From Microthrixaceae bacterium (GTDB lineage Bacteria > Actinomycetota > Acidimicrobiia > Acidimicrobiales > Acidimicrobilacustridaceae): DNA of 12,383 bases. Position 1 is the first letter of the stretch. Each line of letters starts with the position of its first letter. The position numbers and the translations under genes were made by a program. Below, piece after piece: positions 6,894 through 12,383 of the stretch. The stretch is taken from NCBI GenBank assembly GCA_947455015.1, contig CANGMY010000026.1:1-12383 (forward strand), written 5' to 3'. Under the pieces are notes generated by a model. That model worked only from the letters and a program-made list of their open reading frames with translations, had not been told where the DNA came from and did not search any database.

Positions 6894-6916
6894 GCAACAA
6901 CGCCATCAGGCATTGA

Positions 6917-7738
6917 TTAGATACTGACGGACGTTAGATCGTCACCAAGAACGATGTCGCCGGAAAAGTGAGTGGCTGCAATCGCCCGCCATTCCTCTTC
7001 CTGACCCGGACCGATTCCGGGCACGTAATGAGTCAAGATCAACGTCTTCACACCCGCTTTGGTTGCTGTCTGGGCCGCCTGTTCAACCGTGGAGTGATAG
7101 TCGAGGATGTCCTGGAAACGCGGAAGCGGGAAGAGTTTCACGATGTCATCGCGCAAGACGGTCTGCACATAGGCCGTGGCCCCAGCGCAAAGCTCGTCAA
7201 GGGCCGAACACGGGATGCCATCGCCCCCAAGCACCACCGAGGTTCCTTCGTGTTCAAGTCGAAAAGCAACGGTGGGTTCCACTGGCTGATGGTTGGTGGC
7301 ACCAACGCGCACAGTGACGTCACCGATCAAGAAACTGTCGCCAGGCGCAACTTCAACAACTGTCACCGCGGGCGGTTCGTTCAGGTCGTCGTGATGGGCG
7401 ATTCGATAGCCAACGTCGAGCGAAAGCATTTCCATCATCTTGGTCACCACGAAGTCGAGCCCGACCGGGCCATAAATCGTGACCGGCGCCGACTCGTTCG
7501 ACATGATCCAGCGCGTTGTGATGACGTCGTTGAGGTCGGTGAGGTGATCGCTATGCAGGTGGGTGACGAGAATCGCCGAAAGGGCAGCGGGGCCGGCAAA
7601 CGCTCCGGCAAGTCGCATCACGACACCTCGACCGGCATCGCACAAGATCACCTGCTCACCAGCGCGCACCAAGGTTGAGGGCCCGGCGCGATTCGGATCA
7701 GGAATGGGACTGCCGGTGCCGAGAAGGGTGATGTCCAT
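6917..7738 (-). CDS. Metallo-beta-lactamase-fold hydrolase, RNase Z/AtsA-like
   Basis: This 273-residue protein has the RNase Z/arylsulfatase-like metallo-beta-lactamase fold. It opens with MDITLLGTGSPIPDP, the usual first strand of that group. The metal motif is HLHSDH (H60, H62, D64, H65), with further likely ligands H150, D173 and H237 (LTHYVPG). H215 in DYHST is a family-typical helper residue. No signal peptide is visible, so it is cytosolic. It lacks the long extra arm expected of a true tRNA 3' processing enzyme, and a small-molecule ester, lactone or sulfate substrate is more likely. ATG 7738 is chosen because GGAGG (7745-7749) lies 6 nt before it; longer readings would run into the divergent gene. 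It heads an operon with the dienelactone hydrolase-like gene, whose start lies 36 nt after its stop. Confidence 0.85.
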   Translation of the reverse strand: MDITLLGTGSPIPDPNRAGPSTLVRAGEQVILCDAGRGVVMRLAGAFAGPAALSAILVTHLHSDHLTDLNDVITTRWIMSNESAPVTIYGPVGLDFVVTKMMEMLSLDVGYRIAHHDDLNEPPAVTVVEVAPGDSFLIGDVTVRVGATNHQPVEPTVAFRLEHEGTSVVLGGDGIPCSALDELCAGATAYVQTVLRDDIVKLFPLPRFQDILDYHSTVEQAAQTATKAGVKTLILTHYVPGIGPGQEEEWRAIAATHFSGDIVLGDDLTSVSI

Positions 7739-7772
7739 GGCGAGCCTCCACTGACTCTTGTCGAAGGTTCTG

Positions 7773-7778
7773 ACAATA
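7773..7778 (-). promoter_or_regulatory. Possible -10 box of the metallo-hydrolase/dienelactone hydrolase operon, with an inverted repeat
   Basis: On the minus strand TATTGT (7773-7778) fits TANNNT, giving a leader of about 28 nt that includes GGAGG. TTGTC (7758-7762) and GACAA (7772-7776) form an inverted repeat across the predicted transcription start, a possible repressor site. Both are weak on sequence alone. Confidence 0.32.
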
Positions 7779-7834
7779 GTTGTGACCAAACATCCCTGCT
7801 CGGTGTTCGATGAAGCGGCCGAACAGCCGCCATC

Positions 7835-7840
7835 TACCCT
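7835..7840 (+). promoter_or_regulatory. -10 box of a probable leaderless acetolactate decarboxylase transcript
   Basis: TACCCT is 7 nt before ATG 7848, with no Shine-Dalgarno. TACCCTCT is identical to the octamer upstream of guaB1 (4473-4480). No clear -35 is present. Confidence 0.6.
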
Positions 7841-7847
7841 CTCGACC

Positions 7848-8645
7848 ATGACCAGCGACATCATCGATGACCGACTCATCGGGGCCCTTCATGTGCGGGC
7901 ACTCACCCGAGCCGGGCTCGATCACGATGCGTCCGAGGAGCACACCGTCGTCCAAGCCGGAACCCTCGAAGCGCTCATGGCCGGTGGTTACGACGGCGAT
8001 ACCTCACTCGCAGAAATCCTTCGCCTCGGCACACTCGGCATTGGAACCGTTCAAGCACTCAATGGAGAACTCATCGTTGTCGACGGCCATGCGTGGTCCG
8101 CTCATGCCGACGGAACCGTGCATCCACTTGCGCCAACAGTGATGACGCCGTTTGCCGTTGTCGTTCCGTTCGCGCCGACCGGGACCACAACAGTCGAGTC
8201 GCCTCTCACATTCGATGAGCTCCACGACGCGCTTGATGCGCTCGCGCCTGACGATGCGCCTGTCATTGCTGTGCGTGTCGATGGTGTGTTCACCGATCTG
8301 ATCCTTCGCAGTGTTGAACGTCAGACCAAGCCGTATAAGCCACTGCGCGAAGTTGTTGAACATCAGTCAGAGTGGCGTGTCGATCGAGCGCAAGGCACCG
8401 TCGTCGGCTTTCGCTTTCCCGATGCAACGGCCGGCGTCGAAGTTCCCGGTCATCATCTGCATTTCTTGTCAGACGATCGCAAGCTCGGCGGTCACATCAT
8501 TTCGATCGCGCTTGAGCATGGCGAACTTGCCGTCGACCCATGTCATGACCTGCATGTTGAATTGCCACCAGGCATGGAACTTGGTCAGCCCGGAACAGTT
8601 GACCGTTCCGAGATCGCAAAGATCGAAGGCGGAACGAACGGCTAA
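7848..8645 (+). CDS. budA: Alpha-acetolactate decarboxylase
   Basis: This enzyme converts (S)-2-acetolactate to acetoin and CO2, the branch from branched-chain amino acid precursors to acetoin and butanediol. It has 265 residues, the normal family length. The N-terminal half carries VVQAGTLEALMAGGYDGD and TLGIGTVQALNGELIVVDG, both typical. The zinc motif is HHLHFLSDDRKLGGH: H203, H205 and H216 match the three ligands of known structures in spacing. ATG 7848 is preferred over earlier in-frame codons because a -10 box ends 7 nt before it and the protein then begins as homologues do. No acetolactate synthase or butanediol dehydrogenase gene is nearby, so it is an orphan. Its stop (8643-8645) is directly followed by the stop of the convergent gene. 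A 6-bp hairpin near the gene end (8591-8596/8605-8610) might aid termination. Confidence 0.93.
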   Translation: MTSDIIDDRLIGALHVRALTRAGLDHDASEEHTVVQAGTLEALMAGGYDGDTSLAEILRLGTLGIGTVQALNGELIVVDGHAWSAHADGTVHPLAPTVMTPFAVVVPFAPTGTTTVESPLTFDELHDALDALAPDDAPVIAVRVDGVFTDLILRSVERQTKPYKPLREVVEHQSEWRVDRAQGTVVGFRFPDATAGVEVPGHHLHFLSDDRKLGGHIISIALEHGELAVDPCHDLHVELPPGMELGQPGTVDRSEIAKIEGGTNG

Positions 8646-9080
8646 TCAGCCTCTAGCGAGAAGTTCCTCGAGTTGATCGAACACACTCGTGAAACCCTCG
8701 TTTGCACCACCAAGAAATTCCACTGGAAGGCCCGACTGTTCAACATCGATTCGGGTTCCACCGTCGACGGGCGTAAACGACATGATCGAAGAGAACCCTT
8801 CGGAGAATGCGGGCTCACCGAATCGGAAGTGGCTGTTCTCAACAAACTCCACGAACGTTCCAGCGTTGTGATTCGCTTCGCCGTTAACGATCATCGTGCA
8901 TTCAAAACGACCGCCAACACGCGGTTCGATGACCACCGACTCAATTGGAATCTCCACCATTGCTGGCGCCCAGAACTGAACGAACTGTTCAGGAGTCATG
9001 TACGCCTCCCACACACGCTCGACAGGCGCGGCCACCGTGCGGCTGATCGTGAAAGTTCCGGTTTCTCCTGAAAGTTCCAT
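8646..9080 (-). CDS. SRPBCC/AHSA1-family ligand-binding-fold protein
   Basis: This 144-residue protein has the START/Bet v1-like fold of the AHSA1 group, named for the Hsp90 ATPase activator but in bacteria mostly small hydrophobic-ligand binders of unknown role. Typical elements are the first strand FTISRTVAAPVERVWEAY (10-27), TPEQFVQFWAP (29-39), the GGRFECTM strand (57-63), and the long C-terminal helix (EGFTSVFDQLEELLA). No catalytic set is apparent. ATG 9080 has no ribosome site but lies exactly 6 nt after a TAGTCT box, so the mRNA is probably leaderless. It is downstream of homospermidine synthase by 16 nt on the same strand, yet has its own promoter signal. The stop directly abuts that of acetolactate decarboxylase. 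Confidence 0.85.
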   Translation of the reverse strand: MELSGETGTFTISRTVAAPVERVWEAYMTPEQFVQFWAPAMVEIPIESVVIEPRVGGRFECTMIVNGEANHNAGTFVEFVENSHFRFGEPAFSEGFSSIMSFTPVDGGTRIDVEQSGLPVEFLGGANEGFTSVFDQLEELLARG

Positions 9081-9086
9081 GGCCGA

Positions 9087-9092
9087 AGACTA
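9087..9092 (-). promoter_or_regulatory. -10 box of a probable leaderless SRPBCC gene
   Basis: On the minus strand TAGTCT is followed by 6 nt and then ATG 9080, placing transcription start on the A of the start codon. The box sits inside the 16-nt gap after homospermidine synthase. There is no Shine-Dalgarno and no clear -35. Confidence 0.6.
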
Positions 9093-9096
9093 CCGA

Positions 9097-10554
9097 TCAG
9101 CGAACGAGGATGTTTCGGAACTGCCACGGATCTGATTCGTCGATGTCGTCAACGAAGAGCCCGAGTCGGCGAGTCAGCGGAGTCCAGTCGGTGTAGTGAC
9201 CTTCCACTGGTCCGAGGTACGGAACCTGCACTTCGAGACAACGGACGTGATCCATTTCGTCGGTTTCGACGATGCCCTCGTTCGGGTTTTCGAGCGCCCA
9301 CACAACACCGGCGAGTACTGCAGAAGAAATCTGCAAACCAGTCGCCGTGTTGTACGGGGCCAGTGCACGAGCCTCTTCGATCGAAAGTCGTGAACCAAAC
9401 CAAAAGGCGTTGCGGTCGTGTCCGTAGAGCAGCACGCCGAGTTCGTCGATGCCGTCGACGAGTTCGTCTTCATCGAGAACATGCTTGGTCGACTGGTTGC
9501 GTCCGCCATTTCCGAACAATTCGTGGAACGAAAGCACCGCGTCGTTGCACGGGTGATACGCGTAGTGACAGGTCGGTCGGTACACGACCTCGCCGTTTTC
9601 ATCGCGCACCGAGTAGAAGTCGGAAATCGAAAGCGATTCGTTATGTGTAACGAGGAATCCGTATTGCTCGCCAAGCGTGGGGCACCAGGTGCGCACGCGA
9701 GTTTCGGCGCCAGGAGACTCGAGGAAAATTGCTGGCGCTTCGGGGTCTGCGAATCGACGCGCGTTTTCGGGCATCCACTTTTCGTGGGTTCCCCAACCCA
9801 ATTCGGCGGGTTGCAGGCCTTCAGAAATAAATCCGTCGACTGACCACGTATTCCAAAAGGTGTCGACCGGCTTCGGATTCAACACGCGTTGCGTGTCACG
9901 TTCAGCGATGTGAATGCCCTTCACGCCAACGGCCTGCATGTAACGCGACCAACCATCGCGATCAGCCGGCGCCGGCGTTTCCAACCCGAGTCCAAGTTCC
10001 TCGTTCAAACGAACAAGTGCGTCCTTCACAAACCACGACACCATGCCGGGGTTCGCGCCACAGCACGACACCGCAGTCGTTCCACCCGGTGTGCGGCGAC
10101 GCTCGGCAACGGCTTGGCTGCGCAGGAACTGATTCGTGCGATCGGCGTTGTCGATGGTTTGGTTGTAATAGAGACCGGGCCAAGGCTCGACAACTGTGTC
10201 GATGTAAAGCACGTTGAGTTCGCGGCACAGACGCATGATGTCGACCGAACCGGTGTCCACCGAAAGATTGACGCAGAAACCTTGGCCTTCACCGTTCGTG
10301 AGAAGTGGCGTCAGGATCTCGACGTAATTTTCTGGCGTGAGCTCGACCTGTTGAAAGGCAATGCCATATTCGTCGGCGTACTGCTTTCGTTCTGCCAATG
10401 GATCGAGCGCGATCGCGCGCGACTTATCGAAAGCGATGTGGCGATCGAGCAGCGGCAACGTCGCTCGACCAATGGAGCCCATTCCAATCATCACAAGCGG
10501 GCCGTCAATAGCCCCGAGTTGTGCACCGCCGTGGGGCAGTGTTGAGTTGGTCAT
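9097..10554 (-). CDS. hss: Homospermidine synthase
   Basis: This NAD-dependent cytosolic enzyme makes homospermidine from two putrescines, or from putrescine and spermidine. It has 485 residues, close to the bacterial type. The Rossmann motif VMIGMGSIGR is at 21-30. Family signatures follow: EPWPGLYYN (123-131), CCGANPGMVSWFVK (164-177) and TCHYAYHPCNDAVLSFHELFG (328-348). I chose ATG 10554 because GAGGT (10562-10566) is 7 nt upstream; a GTG at 10563 would add three residues but overlaps that site. No ornithine or arginine decarboxylase gene is in the window, so putrescine must come from elsewhere. The gene is divergent from the maleylpyruvate isomerase-like gene. TAAGTT (10599-10604 on the minus strand) is a possible -10. 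Confidence 0.94.
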   Translation of the reverse strand: MTNSTLPHGGAQLGAIDGPLVMIGMGSIGRATLPLLDRHIAFDKSRAIALDPLAERKQYADEYGIAFQQVELTPENYVEILTPLLTNGEGQGFCVNLSVDTGSVDIMRLCRELNVLYIDTVVEPWPGLYYNQTIDNADRTNQFLRSQAVAERRRTPGGTTAVSCCGANPGMVSWFVKDALVRLNEELGLGLETPAPADRDGWSRYMQAVGVKGIHIAERDTQRVLNPKPVDTFWNTWSVDGFISEGLQPAELGWGTHEKWMPENARRFADPEAPAIFLESPGAETRVRTWCPTLGEQYGFLVTHNESLSISDFYSVRDENGEVVYRPTCHYAYHPCNDAVLSFHELFGNGGRNQSTKHVLDEDELVDGIDELGVLLYGHDRNAFWFGSRLSIEEARALAPYNTATGLQISSAVLAGVVWALENPNEGIVETDEMDHVRCLEVQVPYLGPVEGHYTDWTPLTRRLGLFVDDIDESDPWQFRNILVR

Positions 10555-10604
10555 TTCATGCACCTCGCTTGAGTGTTGGCTTTAGAGACGGAGCGCAGAA
10601 CTTA

Positions 10605-10619
10605 GTTGTTTCTGACAAC
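10605..10619. promoter_or_regulatory. Inverted repeat in the hss/isomerase divergent promoter region
   Basis: GTTGT (10605-10609) and ACAAC (10615-10619) flank TTCTG. The repeat lies just upstream of a possible hss -10 (TAAGTT, 10599-10604, minus strand), so it could be an operator. The 9-mer TTCTGACAA inside it recurs at 7768-7776 in the other divergent gap. Short repeats like this can arise by chance. Confidence 0.25.
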
Positions 10620-10649
10620 ACGCAAGCGACAACAAGGTGAACTGTCTGC

Positions 10650-10655
10650 GAGACT
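10650..10655 (+). promoter_or_regulatory. Weak -10-like box for the maleylpyruvate isomerase-family gene
   Basis: GAGACT lies 6 nt before ATG 10662, the spacing seen for other leaderless starts here, but the first base departs from TANNNT. No Shine-Dalgarno is close; AAGGTG at 10634-10639 is too far upstream. Confidence 0.35.
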
Positions 10656-10661
10656 TTCGTC

Positions 10662-11288
10662 ATGTCTCGACTTCTCCCCAATGACCAAGTGTGTGAGGCC
10701 TATCGACAAACTCGTCAGTCGGTATTGGATCTTCTTGATGTGACTCCAGAATCGGCGGCGACACTTGTCGTTCCGGCTTGCCCGGATTGGACCGTGCAGC
10801 AAACCTTTTCGCACCTGGTTGGCGTTCCCGAAGACCTCTTGGCTGGCCGCATGGAAGGCATCACGTCAGACGCGTGGACCAATGCACAGGTGCAACGCCA
10901 TGCAGGCGAATCACTCGCTGAGTTGCGATCAGCGCTTGAAGCAACGATTCCGTCTTTCGATGAGATTTTGCCGGGCATCCCGCATCCCTCAAATTCGCAA
11001 CTTGTCATGGATGCTCTAGCCCACGAGCTTGATCTTCGTGAAGCGCTCGATTTGGAATGCGAGGAATCTTCCCTCGCTCTCTCAGTCGCAAAAGCGTGGT
11101 TGCTCGGTCTGATCGAACGTCAGGATCCGTCGGCCCTCCCGGCGATCGAGGCCGATACGTGTTCAGACCTCGATCTGGTCCGAGCGCTGACTGGTCGGCG
11201 GTCCGCCGCTCAAATGGACGATCTGGGCCTCCCCGGAACCCAGATCGTGTCCGCCTTGGCCGGCACGCCGCTCAAGCCGCCGGCCTAG
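10662..11288 (+). CDS. Maleylpyruvate isomerase-family mycothiol-dependent enzyme
   Basis: This 208-residue cytosolic protein matches the N-terminal DinB-like domain of mycothiol-dependent maleylpyruvate isomerase. The founding enzyme isomerises maleylpyruvate in gentisate breakdown, but most relatives have unknown thiol-transfer or detoxification roles. CPDWTVQQTFSHLVG (40-54) holds the first metal histidine, H51. ALAHELDLREAL (118-129) carries H121, E122 and D124, where the family places its other ligands. The C-terminal ALTGRRSAAQM (175-185) is a common family ending. Its presence implies the cell makes mycothiol, which supports an actinobacterial source. The start lacks a ribosome site and may be leaderless. 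No gentisate pathway genes flank it, so true isomerase activity is doubtful. Confidence 0.87.
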   Translation: MSRLLPNDQVCEAYRQTRQSVLDLLDVTPESAATLVVPACPDWTVQQTFSHLVGVPEDLLAGRMEGITSDAWTNAQVQRHAGESLAELRSALEATIPSFDEILPGIPHPSNSQLVMDALAHELDLREALDLECEESSLALSVAKAWLLGLIERQDPSALPAIEADTCSDLDLVRALTGRRSAAQMDDLGLPGTQIVSALAGTPLKPPA

Positions 11289-11312
11289 GCCAATAACTTC
11301 GGCCTTGAGTCT

Positions 11313-11336
11313 TGACATCGCGCTATCATGATGTCA
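11313..11336 (+). promoter_or_regulatory. Promoter and overlapping inverted-repeat operator of the antitoxin gene
   Basis: TGACATC (11313-11319) and GATGTCA (11330-11336) form perfect 7-bp arms around 10 nt that contain the -10 box TATCAT (11324-11329). That box ends 6 nt before ATG 11336, so transcription would start on the A of the start codon. TCATGA also occurs twice, 8 bp apart (11326 and 11334). Ribbon-helix-helix antitoxins usually bind such paired half-sites and repress themselves. Confidence 0.55.
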
Positions 11337-11545
11337 TGAACAAGCAGACGACGGTCCGACTCCCCGAGGATCTTGCCGACCAAGCCGAGGTCATTGCTCG
11401 AGCTCAAGGCACAAGCGTGAACCAGGTCCTCATAGATGGCCTTCTCCTCGAGATTGAGCGAGTCAAAGCCGACAAAGAGTTCATGGCGACCCTTGAACGC
11501 CTCGTTGCTCGAGACAAGGAGATCCTCGACCGCCTCGCCCAATGA
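11336..11545 (+). CDS. Ribbon-helix-helix (CopG/MetJ/Arc) antitoxin
   Basis: This 69-residue protein is a probable type II antitoxin and autorepressor. TTVRLP (5-10) is the DNA-binding strand of the ribbon-helix-helix fold, followed by helix A (EDLADQAEVIARAQG) and helix B beginning at TSVNQVLIDGLLLEIERV. The charged tail KEFMATLERLVARDKEILDRLAQ (47-69) is the likely toxin-binding part and resembles antitoxins found beside Doc/Fic toxins in actinobacteria. ATG 11336 is preferred because a -10 box lies 6 nt before it and the protein then begins MNKQTTVRLP. Its stop overlaps the ATG of a short stub (ATGA, 11542-11545), the usual antitoxin-toxin arrangement, but no full toxin follows. Confidence 0.83.
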   Translation: MNKQTTVRLPEDLADQAEVIARAQGTSVNQVLIDGLLLEIERVKADKEFMATLERLVARDKEILDRLAQ

Positions 11546-11592
11546 GGTACCTCACCCTCGGGATTCACGAGGCGGCAACTCAAGGAACGTGA
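11542..11592 (+). pseudogene. 16-codon stub, possible remnant of a Doc-type toxin
   Basis: ATG 11542 overlaps the antitoxin stop. The stub reads MRYLTLG, then IHEAATQGT, then stop. MRYLTL is a common opening of actinobacterial death-on-curing (Doc/Fic) toxins, but the next residues do not match, and neither other frame of the 11545-11631 stretch restores the family. I infer a toxin lost by deletion; six or seven residues are weak evidence, and it could be a chance start. Confidence 0.4.
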
Positions 11593-11631
11593 GTTCGGCT
11601 GTGCGAGGATCGTCGCCTACGGGGAGGTCCT

Positions 11632-12383
11632 ATGGACGGTCAGGAAATGCTCGAACGGTCTGCGCGCTGGATCACCGGCGAAGAGCCGCTCGCAATGAAT
11701 GGGCTGTTCAGCGAAGACGCCGGTGGCGCTGCGGTTGTTGCCGATGGCGTCGTTCTTATTGAAGCGTTCAGCAATGTCGTTGCGTTCGACACCGACGAAG
11801 GCATCGTCCTCTTTGACGTGTCGCATCACATGTCTGCACCGCAGGCGATCACAGAACTGCGAACCTGGTCGAACTCACCAGTGCACACCGCCGTCTACAC
11901 CCACGGACATGTCGACCATGTCACGGGCGCGCAGGCATTCGACGCCGAAGCAGCAGCGCGCGGCGATCAACCAATTCGTTATGTCGGCCACGAGGCAATC
12001 CCCGAACGCTTCGATCGGTATCAACTGACCAACGGATACAACGGCTGGATCAACATGCGGCAGTTCCGCCTGCCTGAACCAGCGTGGCCGAGTGAGTTCA
12101 TCTATCCCGAACTCACGTATCGCACCTCAACGAACCTCACCATCGGCAGCACGGAGTTCGACCTCCATCATGCGCGCGGCGAAACCGATGATCACACGTG
12201 GGCCTGGATTCCAGAAAAGCGCGCCATCTGTGTCGGTGATTTGTTTATCTGGCAATTCCCCAACGCCGGCAATCCGCAGAAAGTGCAGCGTTTCGCATGG
12301 GATTGGGCAGTTTCACTTCGCGCCATGGCGGCAATGCAACCGGAACTCCTACTTCCCGCACATGGTCCAGCCGTTGGCGGCGA
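11632..12383 (+). CDS. Metallo-beta-lactamase-fold hydrolase, alkyl-sulfatase-like, 5' part
   Basis: The first 250 residues of a metallo-beta-lactamase-fold hydrolase are present; the 3' end is outside the window. The metal motif is THGHVDHVTG (H91, H93, D95, H96). Later likely ligands are H180 in HHARGETDD, D203 in CVGDLF and H244 in PAHGP. A G-E-T-D-D segment (183-187) and the N-terminal NGLFSED resemble alkyl/aryl-sulfatase-like members, but a broader hydrolase role cannot be excluded. ATG 11632 has GGAGG (11623-11627) 4 nt upstream, and an in-frame stop at 11590-11592 prevents a longer start. No signal peptide is visible. It lies 39 nt after the toxin stub and may be read from the same promoter. 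It shares only the fold with the other metallo-hydrolase at 6917-7738. Confidence 0.84.
   Translation, partial: MDGQEMLERSARWITGEEPLAMNGLFSEDAGGAAVVADGVVLIEAFSNVVAFDTDEGIVLFDVSHHMSAPQAITELRTWSNSPVHTAVYTHGHVDHVTGAQAFDAEAAARGDQPIRYVGHEAIPERFDRYQLTNGYNGWINMRQFRLPEPAWPSEFIYPELTYRTSTNLTIGSTEFDLHHARGETDDHTWAWIPEKRAICVGDLFIWQFPNAGNPQKVQRFAWDWAVSLRAMAAMQPELLLPAHGPAVGG

Noticed and set aside
6880..6913. ATG 6913 as the dienelactone hydrolase start
   Set aside because: No ribosome site precedes it, and the added 11 residues lie outside the conserved fold; ATG 6880 has GGAGGGGG.
11220..11246. Perfect 8-bp hairpin GATCTGGG/CCCAGATC as a terminator
   Set aside because: It lies inside the isomerase-family coding region, about 40 nt before the stop, with no T-tract; kept only as a local repeat.
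11282..11305. GGCC-rich palindromes after the isomerase-family gene as a terminator
   Set aside because: The only stem with a proper loop is 5 bp (11287-11291/11301-11305), with no T-run after it.
11312..11317. TTGACA as the -35 of the antitoxin promoter
   Set aside because: It is only 6 nt from the TATCAT -10 box; it is better read as part of the operator arm.

Overview
The window looks like ordinary chromosome of a high-GC actinobacterium, probably a deep branch such as Acidimicrobiia. The lineage call is inference. It rests on a mycothiol-dependent maleylpyruvate isomerase-family enzyme, a GuaB1-type IMPDH/GMP reductase, a recognisable 6C small RNA (an actinobacterial class), and several genes that start with no Shine-Dalgarno 6-8 nt after a TANNNT -10 box, as in leaderless transcripts. 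No tRNA, rRNA, CRISPR array, insertion sequence or prophage gene was seen.

Layout, left to right. Bases 1-642 hold the 3' part of a molybdate-type ABC ATPase (modC). Bases 643-950 form a 308-base spacer rich in inverted repeats, with no convincing gene. A SNF2-family helicase (951-4181, GTG start) follows, overlapped by an unknown 95-aa gene (4178-4465), then guaB1 (4487-5926). Between guaB1 and the convergent hydrolase lies a 6C RNA (about 6017-6130): three successive hairpins, each showing ATCCCCCC in its loop, the last doubling as terminator. A perfect 13-bp hairpin (6131-6157) sits directly after it.

On the minus strand, a metallo-beta-lactamase-fold hydrolase (7738-6917) and a dienelactone hydrolase-family enzyme (6880-6161) form a two-gene operon. 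Divergent from it is a leaderless acetolactate decarboxylase (7848-8645), whose stop codon directly abuts the stop of a convergent SRPBCC/AHSA1 protein (9080-8646). Upstream of that is a homospermidine synthase (10554-9097), divergent from a mycothiol-dependent maleylpyruvate isomerase-like gene (10662-11288). Then come a ribbon-helix-helix antitoxin (11336-11545) with an inverted-repeat operator over its start, an overlapping 16-codon stub that resembles only the first residues of a Doc-type toxin, and a second metallo-beta-lactamase-fold hydrolase cut by the window edge (11632-12383).

How they fit: this is mostly single metabolic genes (purine salvage, acetoin branch, polyamine, thiol-dependent and hydrolytic detoxification) rather than one pathway. 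The parts most worth following are the 6C RNA, whose loops carry an anti-Shine-Dalgarno-like CCCCCTCC complementary over 8 nt to the ribosome binding site of the neighbouring hydrolase; the unexplained structured spacer before the helicase; the helicase with its overlapping orphan partner; and the antitoxin with a decayed toxin.
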